Source: Ochrobactrum chromiisoli (GTDB lineage Bacteria; Pseudomonadota; Alphaproteobacteria; Rhizobiales; Rhizobiaceae). From it: 47,951 bases of DNA. The notes under the pieces were generated by a model. It was not told where the DNA came from, searched no databases, and was given only the letters and a program-made list of their open reading frames with translations. Shown piece after piece: positions 34,400 through 43,544 of the stretch. Position 1 is the stretch's first letter; each line of letters starts with the position of its first letter. The translations under genes were made by a program, and so were the position numbers. Location of the stretch: the NCBI RefSeq assembly GCF_026241335.1, contig NZ_JAPHAV010000020.1:1-47951 (forward strand). Reading direction: 5' to 3'.

Positions 34400-36733
34400 C
34401 TAGTTCGGCGAACCGGTGCCAAGCTGGGCATCCAACGGTTTGCCTTTAACTGAGATGACGGGCTTGGCCGGTCCCCCGCCGCGTTCGGCAGTTGCTGCAA
34501 GAGGTGCATTGCGCGCGGCAAATTTTTCGCGTTTCACACGAACCTGAATCATGTGCGGGCAGCGTTGATCGTCGTGATAAAGTTCCTGACAATGCATGCA
34601 GTAAATGCATTCATTCACATTGATCTGGCCTTCAGGATGAATGGCTTCAACAGGGCATTCTTTAGCGCAACGCTGGCATGGCGAGCCGCAATCGGGCCAG
34701 CGTTTGAGCCATTCAAACATGCGGATACGGCCCGGAATGGCAAGCGCTGCGCCCAGTGGGCACATGTAGCGACAGTAGAAACGCTCGATGAAAACGCCTG
34801 CTGAAAGCAACGTCAGTGCATAGATCACAAACGGCCATTCGCGCGAGAATTTGAGAATAATAGAGGTTTTGAACGGCTCTACTTCAGCAAAGACTTCTGC
34901 AAGTGCCACCGAGTAAAGTGACAGTCCGAACAGCCCCAGAAATATGATGTACTTCACGGGCCACAGGCGCTCATGCAATCCCCATGGCAGTTTAACCTGA
35001 GGCACTTTCAGCCATTGCGCAAGGTTATTGCTCAGCTCCTGCAAGGCACCGAACGGGCAGAGCCAGCCACAAAACGGCCCGCGACCCCAGAATAGAAGTC
35101 CAGCAGCAACCGAAGCCCACAGAATAAAGATCAGTGGTGAGGTGAGGAAAAATTCCCAGTTAAAGCCGGTAATCAGCGAATTGGTAAAGGTCAGAACATT
35201 GACCACCGACAATTGCGCATTATTGTACAATCCGAGCCAGAGCAGAATAAAAAGCAGATAGCTGCGTCTGACCCAGACAAAAATGTGAGGAAGCGCGACA
35301 AGACTATTTTGGAAAAAGAAGATTGCGACGAGTATGAAGATTGCGAGCCCCGCAATCACCACATTGACCCGGTTCATCTCCCACATTTTTACCCAAAGCG
35401 GGCTATTGTTGCCAAAAATATCAGATGCCGTTGCCTCTCCCACCGGCTGCGGTTGGCGCGGTGCCTCAGAAGCGGATGCGGGAGCCGGCTTTGCGAGCAG
35501 ATAGCGTTCTGGCAGGCTATAGCCCAAATCATAGCTGAGATTAGCCTTGTCACGCGCACCAAATCCGCGCTGAACGAGAAGCTGCAAATCCCATGGCTTT
35601 GTCACATCGAAGGCGAAACCCGCTGGCACACGAAAGAGCGCAATTTCGCGCAATTGCGGCGCGCCATCGGCTTCAATGTCACCAAGGCGCGTATGATTTT
35701 TGTCGCGGAAGCGAACGCCTTGTCCGTCCTGCAAAAGTTCTATGCGATCGAAAATTCCGCCGCGTACGTAGCCTGACCCCTTGAATGAATAGGCGCCGTC
35801 ACCGGCAACCAGAATGGCCTGTTCACCGGGTTTAAGCTGTTTTTCCAGCCGTTCATAACCGTCTTTTCCGAGCAGGCTAATCCCGATGCCGGGCACGGAA
35901 ACAGGAGCGGCATAAAGTTCGATAAAGTTATCGTCAGGGTTGGAAGACTCTGCGTTGTTTGCAGCCTGTTCTTGATTAGCGTCGCGAAAGGCTTGGCTGA
36001 CCTCGCCGACATTAAGTTTAAGGCTGCGAACCGATCCATCACCGATGAGCGTTTGCCAATCCTGCGGTGCGCGCAGTTCCATGTTAACTTCTCGCGGCGC
36101 ATCAACGCTCTCGGCAAACACGGGCGTATTTCCTAATCGCCCGCTGCGAATAAGACCTACTGCCGAGCGCACAATACTGTCACCCATCACAAGAACCGTG
36201 ACGGTTGCACCACTGACGATCTCGACCTGTGGCGGTTTCGCCTTGCCTGCTGAAACCGCAGCCAGATCGCTGTTCACAAGGGAATTAAGTGCCGCGACAA
36301 CTTTGGCTTCAGGAATACCAATCAGGACGATAGGCTCTTTGTGGTCCACCAGTTTGATACCGCGAATGACACCTTTGGTATCTATTCCAACGAGGATGCG
36401 GATCGGCTTACCGGAATAACCGATCGAACTGGTGAAATCGGAATTGAGATAAACGTAGCCGAGCAGCTCGCCACCCTTCGTCACAGGGGCAATCGGTGGT
36501 TCACCAGCAGGTTTGCCAACACTGTTTGCTCCGGGAAACACCTGCGTGACTTCCAACGCCGGAAGATACTTTTGCAAGTCGGCGGAATATGAAGGAGATG
36601 CAAAAATACTTAGCGTAATCAGCGCAATTAAGACTGAACAAAGGTGATTAGAAAACACCTTGTGGGCCAAATGGCAAAAGCAACGGGGTTGCCGGATCAC
36701 ATAATCGAAAGCTGTAGCGTCCGTAGTCAACAT
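34400..36733 (-). CDS. nosR: NosR, membrane flavin/Fe-S electron donor to NosZ
   Basis: A 777-aa membrane protein. A signal segment (LIALITLSIFASPSYSA) is followed by a periplasmic FMN-binding domain in which SGATVT (about residue 175-180) is the covalent flavin site. Several membrane helices (around 460-650) and polyferredoxin-like motifs follow: CGWLCPFGALQE, CRYMCPLGAAL. At the end are two 4Fe-4S clusters: CGSPCQRCAKECP and CIYCMHC. NosR carries electrons from quinol towards NosZ and is needed for nosZ expression in some species. It is the first gene of nosRZDFYLX; an NnrR/FNR-type box lies 82 bp upstream. Confidence 0.96.
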   Translation of the reverse strand: MLTTDATAFDYVIRQPRCFCHLAHKVFSNHLCSVLIALITLSIFASPSYSADLQKYLPALEVTQVFPGANSVGKPAGEPPIAPVTKGGELLGYVYLNSDFTSSIGYSGKPIRILVGIDTKGVIRGIKLVDHKEPIVLIGIPEAKVVAALNSLVNSDLAAVSAGKAKPPQVEIVSGATVTVLVMGDSIVRSAVGLIRSGRLGNTPVFAESVDAPREVNMELRAPQDWQTLIGDGSVRSLKLNVGEVSQAFRDANQEQAANNAESSNPDDNFIELYAAPVSVPGIGISLLGKDGYERLEKQLKPGEQAILVAGDGAYSFKGSGYVRGGIFDRIELLQDGQGVRFRDKNHTRLGDIEADGAPQLREIALFRVPAGFAFDVTKPWDLQLLVQRGFGARDKANLSYDLGYSLPERYLLAKPAPASASEAPRQPQPVGEATASDIFGNNSPLWVKMWEMNRVNVVIAGLAIFILVAIFFFQNSLVALPHIFVWVRRSYLLFILLWLGLYNNAQLSVVNVLTFTNSLITGFNWEFFLTSPLIFILWASVAAGLLFWGRGPFCGWLCPFGALQELSNNLAQWLKVPQVKLPWGLHERLWPVKYIIFLGLFGLSLYSVALAEVFAEVEPFKTSIILKFSREWPFVIYALTLLSAGVFIERFYCRYMCPLGAALAIPGRIRMFEWLKRWPDCGSPCQRCAKECPVEAIHPEGQINVNECIYCMHCQELYHDDQRCPHMIQVRVKREKFAARNAPLAATAERGGGPAKPVISVKGKPLDAQLGTGSPN

Positions 36734-36814
36734 ATTCGTTTCAACCTAGCTGGCTGCCCTTATGGGTAAGGCACCCGTTTATGTCGATGAATAGCGATCC
36801 GTGCGTCTTCTTCT

Positions 36815-36828
36815 TTGTTTCAGAACAA
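36815..36828 (-). promoter_or_regulatory. NnrR/FNR-type box upstream of nosR
   Basis: TTGTTTCAGAACAA on the plus strand (TTGTTCTGAAACAA on the coding strand) fits TTG-N8-CAA and is 82 bp before the nosR ATG. The half GAAACAA is shared with the box at 47658. The rest of 36734-37011 shows no gene. Confidence 0.65.
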
Positions 36829-37011
36829 CTAGAAAAAATCTTGGTTAGATTGCAACGTTATATTGAACGAAAAACGGCTTAAATTTGGACGCGTTTACGC
36901 TGAAAATGCTTCGAAATTCTTGTTGATGGATCATGTTTTCTAGTCTGCAAAAAAGCCTCTTATTTATGATCCTATGGATGAGTTTGATGCTAGCGGAGGT
37001 AAAAGCTCCAC

Positions 37012-37608
37012 CTAATCAGAAATGGCGAATCCGCTCGCGAAATTATCTGGGTTCCAGCTTTGCGCTAAAGAAGTGACTGCGCCGACCAGATCAATTGCGC
37101 GCGCTGCAATCTGATCGGCAATTTCCTCCACACTCTGATGATGCAGATAAAAAGCCGGAACGGGGGGCATCACGATTGCGCCCATTTCTGTAACCGTACA
37201 CATGTTGCGCAAGTGGACGAGATGCAGTGGTGCTTCGCGTGTCAACAAAACCAATCTGCGCCTTTCTTTCAAATGCACATCCGCAGCACGCGTCAGCAGA
37301 CTGTCGCTGAAACCATGTGCAATGGATGCAAGTGTACGCATTGTGCACGGCGCTACAATCATGCCGGTAGTCGGCACTGAGCCACTGGCAATTGTCGCAC
37401 CTACATCTTCAACGGAATAGGTTTTGTCTGCCAGCCGATGCAACATCGAATAGCCATTGGGGCCCAGTTCATAGCGCAAAGTGCGCTCAGCAGCTTCCGA
37501 GACAACAAGATGCGCTTCTACATCTTCTAGCTTTGCCAGCTTTTCTAGGATTTTGAGAGGAATGATAGAACCTGATGCGCCGGAAACACCGATAACAATC
37601 CGCTTCAT
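37012..37608 (-). CDS. ubiX: UbiX flavin prenyltransferase (ubiquinone set)
   Basis: A 198-aa UbiX: VIGVSGASGSIIPLKILEKL at the start, SGSVPTTGMIVAPCTMRTLA with the PCT motif, LKERRRLVLLTREAPLHLVHL, and VMPPVPAFYLHHQS. It makes prenyl-FMN for UbiD, encoded just upstream with a 4-base ATGA overlap. With ubiD it serves ubiquinone synthesis, here next to the O2-independent ubiTUV genes. It differs from the copy at 3922 in loop residues, consistent with separate roles. Confidence 0.93.
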   Translation of the reverse strand: MKRIVIGVSGASGSIIPLKILEKLAKLEDVEAHLVVSEAAERTLRYELGPNGYSMLHRLADKTYSVEDVGATIASGSVPTTGMIVAPCTMRTLASIAHGFSDSLLTRAADVHLKERRRLVLLTREAPLHLVHLRNMCTVTEMGAIVMPPVPAFYLHHQSVEEIADQIAARAIDLVGAVTSLAQSWNPDNFASGFAISD

Positions 37609-39119
37609 TGGCGTGGCAGTCCGCTAAGACCAAGTTCATCCCAGATCGCGTCGACGCGCGCAATTGTGCTGTCGTTCATAGTCAGCACATCGCCCCATTC
37701 CCGATCCGTTTCCGGCCCGATCTTATTAGAGGCATCAAGTCCCAGCTTGCCGCCAAGGCCAGAGCGCGGCGATGCAAAATCGAGATAATCGACAGGTGTA
37801 CTCTCAAGCATGACGAGATCACGGCTTGCGTCAAAGCGTGTCGATAAAGCCCACAGCACATCATCCCAGTCGCGCACGTTAATGTCTCGATCAACTGCGA
37901 TGATAAGCTTGGTATAGCTGAACTGCGGCAGCATCGACCAAAGACCCATCATCACCCGCCGCGCCTGTCCCGGATAGCGCTTGTCGATGGAAACCACCAT
38001 GGCGCGATAGGAGCATGCGGCAGACGGTAGCCACAGATCAGAGATTTCAGGAAACTGCGCGCGAACAACCGGCACGAAAAGTTGGTTCATCACTTCGCCA
38101 AGCTTCGACGGTTCATCTGGCGGGCGCCCGGTATAGGTCGATAAATAAATGGGGCGTTTGCGCATGGTTATTGCGCTCAGTTGCATGACAGGGAATTCTT
38201 CGACACTATTATAATAGCCGGTATGATCGCCATAAGGTCCTTCAGGTGCCGTATATGACGCCGAGACATGGCCTTCGAGAATAATTTCTGCATTGGCAGG
38301 CACACTCAGCGGAACCGTGAGCGCATCAGTGATAACAGGTCTGCGGCGCGACAGGAGACCTGAAAAGGCCAGTTCACTCATGCCTTCCGGCAAAGGCATG
38401 ACAGCAGCCAATATGCTGGCCGGATCGACACCGATTGCAACGGCAACAGGCATATCAAGCCCGCGCTGCTGCCACATGCGGTGATGTCGTGCTCCGCCAC
38501 GATGCGCGAGCCAGCGCATGATCAGACGGTCTGGTCCTAATTTCTGCATGCGGTAAATGCCGACATTCACGTCTGACGGATCGTCGGGCGCACATGTAAT
38601 CACCAGCGGCCACGTCACAAGCGGCGCAGGTTCACCCGGCCAGCACCACTGAATCGGCAGTTTGCCAAGATCGATTTCATCACCCAATAGAATCGTTTCA
38701 TGAACGGGTGCACGGCTTATCCGGCGCGGACGCATGGCAAGCGCTGCACGCGCAATGGGAAGCTTGCTCCAGATTTCCTTCGCGGAGCGCGGTGGCTTGG
38801 GCGCACGCAATTCCGCAAGCATTTCGGCAAGTGCTGGAAGTTCCTCAACTTCCCGCCCAAGTCCCCACGCAATCCGTCGCTCAGCACCAAACAGATTGGC
38901 AAGCAGCGGCATTGTCCGAACATGACCATCAGCATCGACAGGCTTTTCAAACAGCAATGCCGGACCATCGGCGTGAAGCACACGCTTATGGATTTCCGTG
39001 ACTTCGTGAACCAACGAAACCGGGCGCGTGATGCGCACAAGATCGCCGCGCTTTTCAAGCTCACGCATAAAGCTTTGCAAACAGGTATAGTTCGGCGGCA
39101 AAACGGAAGCATTTTTCAT
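37605..39119 (-). CDS. ubiD: UbiD 3-octaprenyl-4-hydroxybenzoate decarboxylase
   Basis: A 504-aa decarboxylase of the ubiquinone type, similar in length to E. coli UbiD (497). It has the UbiD-type active-site segment APEGPYGDHTGYYN and the region NVGIYRMQKLGPDRLIMRWLAHRGGA that holds the catalytic Arg and prenyl-FMN contacts. It removes CO2 from the prenylated hydroxybenzoate. The ATG at 39119 is kept; an internal start (MRELEKRGDLVRI) is possible. The FNR-type box at 39155 is 36 bp upstream, on the divergent side shared with ubiT. Confidence 0.94.
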   Translation of the reverse strand: MKNASVLPPNYTCLQSFMRELEKRGDLVRITRPVSLVHEVTEIHKRVLHADGPALLFEKPVDADGHVRTMPLLANLFGAERRIAWGLGREVEELPALAEMLAELRAPKPPRSAKEIWSKLPIARAALAMRPRRISRAPVHETILLGDEIDLGKLPIQWCWPGEPAPLVTWPLVITCAPDDPSDVNVGIYRMQKLGPDRLIMRWLAHRGGARHHRMWQQRGLDMPVAVAIGVDPASILAAVMPLPEGMSELAFSGLLSRRRPVITDALTVPLSVPANAEIILEGHVSASYTAPEGPYGDHTGYYNSVEEFPVMQLSAITMRKRPIYLSTYTGRPPDEPSKLGEVMNQLFVPVVRAQFPEISDLWLPSAACSYRAMVVSIDKRYPGQARRVMMGLWSMLPQFSYTKLIIAVDRDINVRDWDDVLWALSTRFDASRDLVMLESTPVDYLDFASPRSGLGGKLGLDASNKIGPETDREWGDVLTMNDSTIARVDAIWDELGLSGLPRQ

Positions 39120-39154
39120 GCCTCATGTTTGAGTACCGAATTGTTTTCTCGTCT

Positions 39155-39168
39155 TTGATCTTAATCAA
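39155..39168. promoter_or_regulatory. Perfect FNR/Anr-type box between ubiD and ubiT
   Basis: TTGATCTTAATCAA matches the FNR consensus TTGAT-N4-ATCAA exactly. It is central in the 104-bp region between leftward ubiD (36 bp away) and rightward ubiT (56 bp away), so one site could switch on both halves of anaerobic ubiquinone synthesis under oxygen limitation. Confidence 0.8.
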
Positions 39169-39223
39169 ACTCCGACGGCACTGAATCGCATAATTCTCTG
39201 ATATGTTAAACAGGAGCTGAGTA

Positions 39224-39748
39224 ATGATGAAGATTCCACCAGCTGTGGCTGCTCCTGCCCGGTTTGTTCCGCCATTTCTGCTGACCCCGCTTGTTTCGCG
39301 CGTTTTTCTTCAGGTTATCCGCGCACATCCGGGCCTGTTTGAGCGTCTTGGCGATTACGTCAACAAGCGATTTGGTTTCAGCCCCTCCGACCTGCCATTT
39401 GTGTTTGTAGTCGAACCTGCTCGGCCCGCCATCACCGTTATACGGAAAGATGCGGCTGTTGAAACGGATGCAGCGATTGATGGTCCGCTCGTTATGCTAC
39501 TGGCATTGCTTGAAGGAAAGCTTGATGGTGATGCGCTGTTCTTCTCGCGTGACATCACAGTGACCGGCGACATGGAGGCGATGCTCGCTCTGCGCAATGC
39601 GCTGGACGATTGCAATGTCGATCTTCCCGCCGATCTTGGGAAAGCAGCAGGCCCGTTTGCCCCAATCATTCAGAATATTGCGGGCTATGTTCGCGACAAG
39701 GCATTGCATGTCAAAGGGTCGGATCAGGGAGAACGCACGTGGAACTGA
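39224..39748 (+). CDS. ubiT: UbiT, SCP2-domain accessory protein for anaerobic ubiquinone synthesis
   Basis: A 174-aa SCP2 sterol-carrier-domain protein. In enterobacteria UbiT binds ubiquinone intermediates and is needed only without oxygen. Here residues 50-130 show the SCP2 fold pattern (FVVEPARPAITVIRKD, VMLLALLEGKLDGDALFFSRDITVTGDMEAMLALRNALDD), followed by an amphipathic tail (IQNIAGYVRDKAL). It starts the rightward ubiTUV operon and overlaps ubiU by 10 bases. Confidence 0.9.
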   Translation: MMKIPPAVAAPARFVPPFLLTPLVSRVFLQVIRAHPGLFERLGDYVNKRFGFSPSDLPFVFVVEPARPAITVIRKDAAVETDAAIDGPLVMLLALLEGKLDGDALFFSRDITVTGDMEAMLALRNALDDCNVDLPADLGKAAGPFAPIIQNIAGYVRDKALHVKGSDQGERTWN

Positions 39749-40716
39749 TCTGCCCGGCAGGTACACCGGCCGCATTGCGTGAAGCTGTTCAGGCAGGTGC
39801 CGATGCGGTCTATTGCGGATTTCGTGACGAAACCAATGCGCGCAATTTTCCGGGACTGAATTTCAGCCGCAATGAACTGCGCGATGCGATAATCTTCGCA
39901 CATTCGCACCGTACGCAGGTCTTTGTTGCGATCAACACCTTCATGCGTGCGGGCGACGAACATATCTGGTATTCCGCTGTCGATGACGCCGCAGCTCTTG
40001 GCGCGGATGCGGTAATTCTAGCCGATTTCGGCCTGATGGCTTACACGGCCGAAAAACATCCGCAGCAGCGCTTGCATGTTTCGGTGCAAACTTCGGCGTC
40101 CAATGCCGATGCAGTGCGTTTTCTGATCGATGCTTTCAAAGCAAAACGCGTCGTGCTGCCGCGCGTTCTGACCATTCCCGATATTGCAAAACTTGGCAAA
40201 AAAATCGCCTGCGAGATGGAGGTCTTCGTCTTTGGCGGCCTTTGCGTGATGGCAGAGGGACGCTGCTCGCTTTCCTCATATGCCACCGGCAAGTCACCCA
40301 ATATGAATGGCGTCTGCTCTCCGGCAAGCCATGTTCGTTACCGCAATGATGGTTCTGAACTTGTATCGGAGCTGGGCGATTACACGATCAACCGGTTTCC
40401 GGCGGGAGAAGCTGCGGGCTATCCGACGCTGTGCAAAGGCCGTTTTAATATTGGCGACGAAGAAGGCTACGCCTTTGAAGATCCGGTTTCGCTTGATGTA
40501 ATGAACCATATTGATGAGTTGCGCGCTGCAGGCGTTTCGGCCCTGAAAATCGAAGGCCGTCAGCGCGGTAAAGCCTATGTTGCGGAAGTTGTTTCGATTT
40601 TGCGTCAGACATTATCGGCAGGGCCGGAACGACGCGCCGCCCTTTTGTCGCGATTGCGTACATTGAGTGAAGGTCAGCAGACCACCTCAGGCGCTTATGA
40701 AAAACGCTGGAGATAA
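39739..40716 (+). CDS. ubiU: UbiU, U32-family O2-independent ubiquinone hydroxylation protein
   Basis: A 325-aa U32 peptidase-like protein. The start is a GTG at 39739 (VELICPAGTPAALREAVQAG) with AGGGAGA upstream; the frame open to 39610 overlaps ubiT and is not used. Four cysteines for a 4Fe-4S cluster are visible: GLCVMAEGRCSLSSYATG, NGVCSPAS, and YPTLCKGRF. UbiU with UbiV carries out ring hydroxylation without O2, using prephenate as oxygen donor in E. coli. It is followed 2 bp later by ubiV. Confidence 0.93.
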   Translation: MELICPAGTPAALREAVQAGADAVYCGFRDETNARNFPGLNFSRNELRDAIIFAHSHRTQVFVAINTFMRAGDEHIWYSAVDDAAALGADAVILADFGLMAYTAEKHPQQRLHVSVQTSASNADAVRFLIDAFKAKRVVLPRVLTIPDIAKLGKKIACEMEVFVFGGLCVMAEGRCSLSSYATGKSPNMNGVCSPASHVRYRNDGSELVSELGDYTINRFPAGEAAGYPTLCKGRFNIGDEEGYAFEDPVSLDVMNHIDELRAAGVSALKIEGRQRGKAYVAEVVSILRQTLSAGPERRAALLSRLRTLSEGQQTTSGAYEKRWR

Positions 40717-40718
40717 TC

Positions 40719-41657
40719 ATGTCAGATCAACGCTCCACTCCCAGCCTCAGTCTGGGACCAGTTCTGTTTTTATGGGACGGGCCAAAATGGCGAGATTTCT
40801 ATTTTCGCATCGCTGATGAATCTCCCGTCAAACATGTAACGGTTGGGGAAATCGTCTGCTCTAAACGTTTTCACTTCATTAATCATTTTATGGAGGAAGT
40901 GGTTGAGCGATTACAAAATGCTGGTAAGAGCGTGAGCATTGGTTCGCTTGCGTTGGTCATGCTGGAACGCGAAGCAAAACATGTGCGCCAGACGGCAGAG
41001 GATTCACCCTTTCCGGTTGAGGCCAATGATCTTTCAGCGCTTGGATTGCTTGCAGGCAAACCGCATATCGTCGGCCCATTGGTCAATGTCTATAATTCCG
41101 CAACGGCAAAAGTTCTGGCAGCGCGTGGCGCAACATCCATTTGCCTTCCGCCAGAACTGCCTCTGAATTCCATTCGTGAAATTATCAAAGGTGCGCCGGA
41201 AATAGCCTTTGAGGTGTTCGCTTTTGGACGCATTCCGCTGGCGATCTCGGCACGTTGCGCCCATGCCCGCTCCAAAGGCCACTTCAAGGATAATTGCCAA
41301 TTTGTCTGTGGTGAGGAGCCAGACGGATTGCCCGTTAAAACCCTCGACAGTCAGCCATTTCTGGCACTTAACGGTGTGCAGACACTTTCGCACACCTGCC
41401 AGTCGTTGATTGAGGATATGCCCGATCTGGTGCGGGCGGGTGTTCAGCGTTTCAGGCTATCTCCGCAAGATTGCGACATGGTTTCCGTCGCAAGAATTCA
41501 TGAAGATGTACTGCATGGTCGAATCGATACTGAGGAAGCGCTGGCGAGATTGCAGCAGATTTATCCGGCGGCGCCGCTTTCCAACGGCTTTTTACATGGC
41601 GGCATCGGTGCAGCATATGTCAGTCGTCAGAAGACTGCATCAGTCATGCATGGCTAA
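40719..41657 (+). CDS. ubiV: UbiV, U32-family O2-independent ubiquinone hydroxylation protein
   Basis: A 312-aa partner of UbiU. Cluster cysteines include those in TVGEIVCSKRFHF, SARCAHARSKGHFKDNCQFVCGEE, giving the UbiV pattern CX12CX3C after an early Cys. LYFRIADESPVKHVTVGE-like (FYFRIADESPVKHV) is the family N-terminus. The two proteins form a 4Fe-4S heterodimer in the cytoplasm. A terminator follows. Confidence 0.92.
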   Translation: MSDQRSTPSLSLGPVLFLWDGPKWRDFYFRIADESPVKHVTVGEIVCSKRFHFINHFMEEVVERLQNAGKSVSIGSLALVMLEREAKHVRQTAEDSPFPVEANDLSALGLLAGKPHIVGPLVNVYNSATAKVLAARGATSICLPPELPLNSIREIIKGAPEIAFEVFAFGRIPLAISARCAHARSKGHFKDNCQFVCGEEPDGLPVKTLDSQPFLALNGVQTLSHTCQSLIEDMPDLVRAGVQRFRLSPQDCDMVSVARIHEDVLHGRIDTEEALARLQQIYPAAPLSNGFLHGGIGAAYVSRQKTASVMHG

Positions 41658-41672
41658 GACATCAAAAACGGG

Positions 41673-41707
41673 AAAGGCCGTGCTTTCAAACGAAAGTACG
41701 GCCTTTT
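41673..41707. terminator. Bidirectional terminator between ubiV and nnrR
   Basis: AAAGGCCGTGCTTTC and GAAAGTACGGCCTTTT form a 15-bp stem with one mismatched G/T-type pair and a 4-base loop. T-rich or A-rich flanks on both sides allow use by ubiV (rightward) and nnrR (leftward). Confidence 0.85.
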
Positions 41708-41738
41708 ATCATTTGAAATCTGCGTCAAACTCAGGCGC

Positions 41739-42434
41739 TTAGACCTCACCTTCCGCGAGCTTCCTGATGCCTTGCGCATCGATCAAGGTCAGCTTCTGAC
41801 GCCCGCCGAGCACAAAGCCCTTGGTTTCCCATCCACTCAAAATCCGCGATACGGTATGGAGCGTAGTTCCCGTCATCTCGGCAATATCCTGCCTTGTGAT
41901 CGGAAAATCGATGCGAATACCGCCGTCTTCTTTCTTACCAGCTTTCTGCGCCAGACGCAGTACAACATGGGCGACGCGGCGCTCGACTTCTTCCGTTGAC
42001 ATCTCACGGATGCGCGTATGCGCTTCCTCAAGACGCGTGCCAATTGTTTGAATTGCATTCATCGCAAGACCGGGATTCTGCTCGACGAAATAATCCCACA
42101 GTTCGGTGGGCCAACCGAGCACAATGCTTTCTGTGACTGCCATGGCAGTGCCGGGATAGTCGTTGCGCTGAAGAGCTTTGGCAAAGCCGAAAAGATCACC
42201 CGGATGCACCATGCGAACGATAATCTGCTGCCCGTCAGAAGTGACCTGATTAACCTTGAGACGTCCATAGAGCAGCAGATAAAACGTTACCGCTTCATCA
42301 CCTTGTTCAAAAATGGATTCACCCTGCGGAATACGTCGCGACGAAGCATAGGAGACAAGCTTATCCAGCTCATTGTCCCCCATTTTGGCGAATAATGATA
42401 ATTTCCTGACACGACCGCGATCAATCGTGGCCAT
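41739..42434 (-). CDS. nnrR: NnrR, Crp/Fnr-family regulator of denitrification
   Basis: A 231-aa Crp/Fnr regulator: an N-terminal cyclic-nucleotide-fold domain (LFAKMGDNELDKLVSYASSRR, YGRLKVNQVTSDGQQIIVRMVHPGDLFG) and C-terminal HTH (ITRQDIAEMTGTTLHTVSRILSGWE). It lacks the N-terminal Cys cluster of FNR, as do NnrR-type NO-responsive activators. The recognition helix TTLHTVSRIL is close to FNR's, matching TTG-N8-CAA sites before nosR, nirK and the DUF2249 operon. Direct target identity is inferred. Lies next to nirV and nirK. Confidence 0.85.
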   Translation of the reverse strand: MATIDRGRVRKLSLFAKMGDNELDKLVSYASSRRIPQGESIFEQGDEAVTFYLLLYGRLKVNQVTSDGQQIIVRMVHPGDLFGFAKALQRNDYPGTAMAVTESIVLGWPTELWDYFVEQNPGLAMNAIQTIGTRLEEAHTRIREMSTEEVERRVAHVVLRLAQKAGKKEDGGIRIDFPITRQDIAEMTGTTLHTVSRILSGWETKGFVLGGRQKLTLIDAQGIRKLAEGEV

Positions 42435-42534
42435 TCGAATACCCCTACTCTGAATCCCTATTCCTACTTAGCATAATTAAGCAGGAAAAGCATGCGTTTA
42501 GGGGCAAAAACTTGTGGCGATTCATCAATTAAGG

Positions 42535-43452
42535 TTACACCGAAAGGGCTCTTAACCGCTTGAGCACAGGGGCATACCAGCGCCCGTCGCGGACAAGGCG
42601 AAATCCGAGATTATCAGGCGGCAAACCAACACTGCACCCCCCGGATTTTGGGTTACGGATAAACGACCTCATCGCTGCACGATGCTTGCCATTCACCACA
42701 TAGACACCGCAAACCACGTTTTCGCTTGCTATCTTGCCATATGCATCAAGATTGACACGACGGTGACAAGTCGTGGTCCATTCCCACACATTGCCACCAA
42801 TATCGGTTATACCAAGCTCGTTTTCACCAAAGCTGCCCACCGGACGGACCGCCGGATCGCGATCCTTTTTGCTTTCGCTCTGCTTTTCATAATCGCGCAA
42901 CCAGCGCAGCGCTGGATTAACACTGCCATTGTCATCACCGCCTAGAGCATCATCGGCAAAACGCGACCCCGCAGCGAAAACCCATTGCTCGTCGGTCGGC
43001 AAATGCCACACTTCGCCCGTTCTGTCCGAAAGCCAGCGCGCGTAAGCCTCTGCATCATCATAGCTGATGCCAACAACCGGATGGGTCGATTGCGCGGCAT
43101 TTGCCGCTTTAGACTGAGTATCGGCTGCAACACATGCACCATCGCTTACGCACTTGGCATATTCCGCGATGGTGACCTGATACTTCATAATCTCGAACGA
43201 CCGGCCAAGCCTGCGTGTCGTCAGCGGCGGATCGGTTGGATAATTATTCTTCTGAAAATCGCCGTCCGCGCGATAGGTCATGCTTCGTTCTGTAACGGTT
43301 ACAGTTTGTGGGCGAACAGCTTCAGACGCCTCGCCTTTTTTGCCAATCTGGCCTGCTGCGTCGACAACCAACACACCTGCGAATACAGCGAGAAGGACAG
43401 CCGGAACAGCCACGCCAAATTCGCGCAGCTTTTTCTTTGCACTCTGTTTCAT
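42535..43452 (-). CDS. nirV: NirV, formylglycine-generating-enzyme-like protein
   Basis: A 305-aa protein with an N-terminal membrane anchor (GVAVPAVLLAVFAGVLVVDAAG) and a SUMF1/FGE-sulfatase domain (FEIMKYQVTIAEYAKCVSDGAC, VGISYDDAEAYARWLSDRTG, WHLPTDEQWVFAAGSRF, GNVWEWTTTCHRRV, LGFRLVRDGRW). NirV accompanies nirK in Rhizobiales; its function is not settled and loss has had little effect on nitrite reduction where tested, as far as I know. It follows nirK by 92 bp on the same strand. Confidence 0.9.
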   Translation of the reverse strand: MKQSAKKKLREFGVAVPAVLLAVFAGVLVVDAAGQIGKKGEASEAVRPQTVTVTERSMTYRADGDFQKNNYPTDPPLTTRRLGRSFEIMKYQVTIAEYAKCVSDGACVAADTQSKAANAAQSTHPVVGISYDDAEAYARWLSDRTGEVWHLPTDEQWVFAAGSRFADDALGGDDNGSVNPALRWLRDYEKQSESKKDRDPAVRPVGSFGENELGITDIGGNVWEWTTTCHRRVNLDAYGKIASENVVCGVYVVNGKHRAAMRSFIRNPKSGGCSVGLPPDNLGFRLVRDGRWYAPVLKRLRALSV

Positions 43453-43544
43453 GATGTTCTCACGATCAGTTACAGGATCAATCGTCCGGAAGACGAGCCT
43501 CCAGTGCTCTCATGTCCCCCGAACCGTTGGCTGTCATGTCGGAC

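Noticed and set aside
36841..36855. TTGGTTAGATTGCAA as a regulator box before nosR
   Set aside because: The spacing between TTG and CAA is 9, not 8, so it does not fit; the 14-bp site at 36815 fits better.
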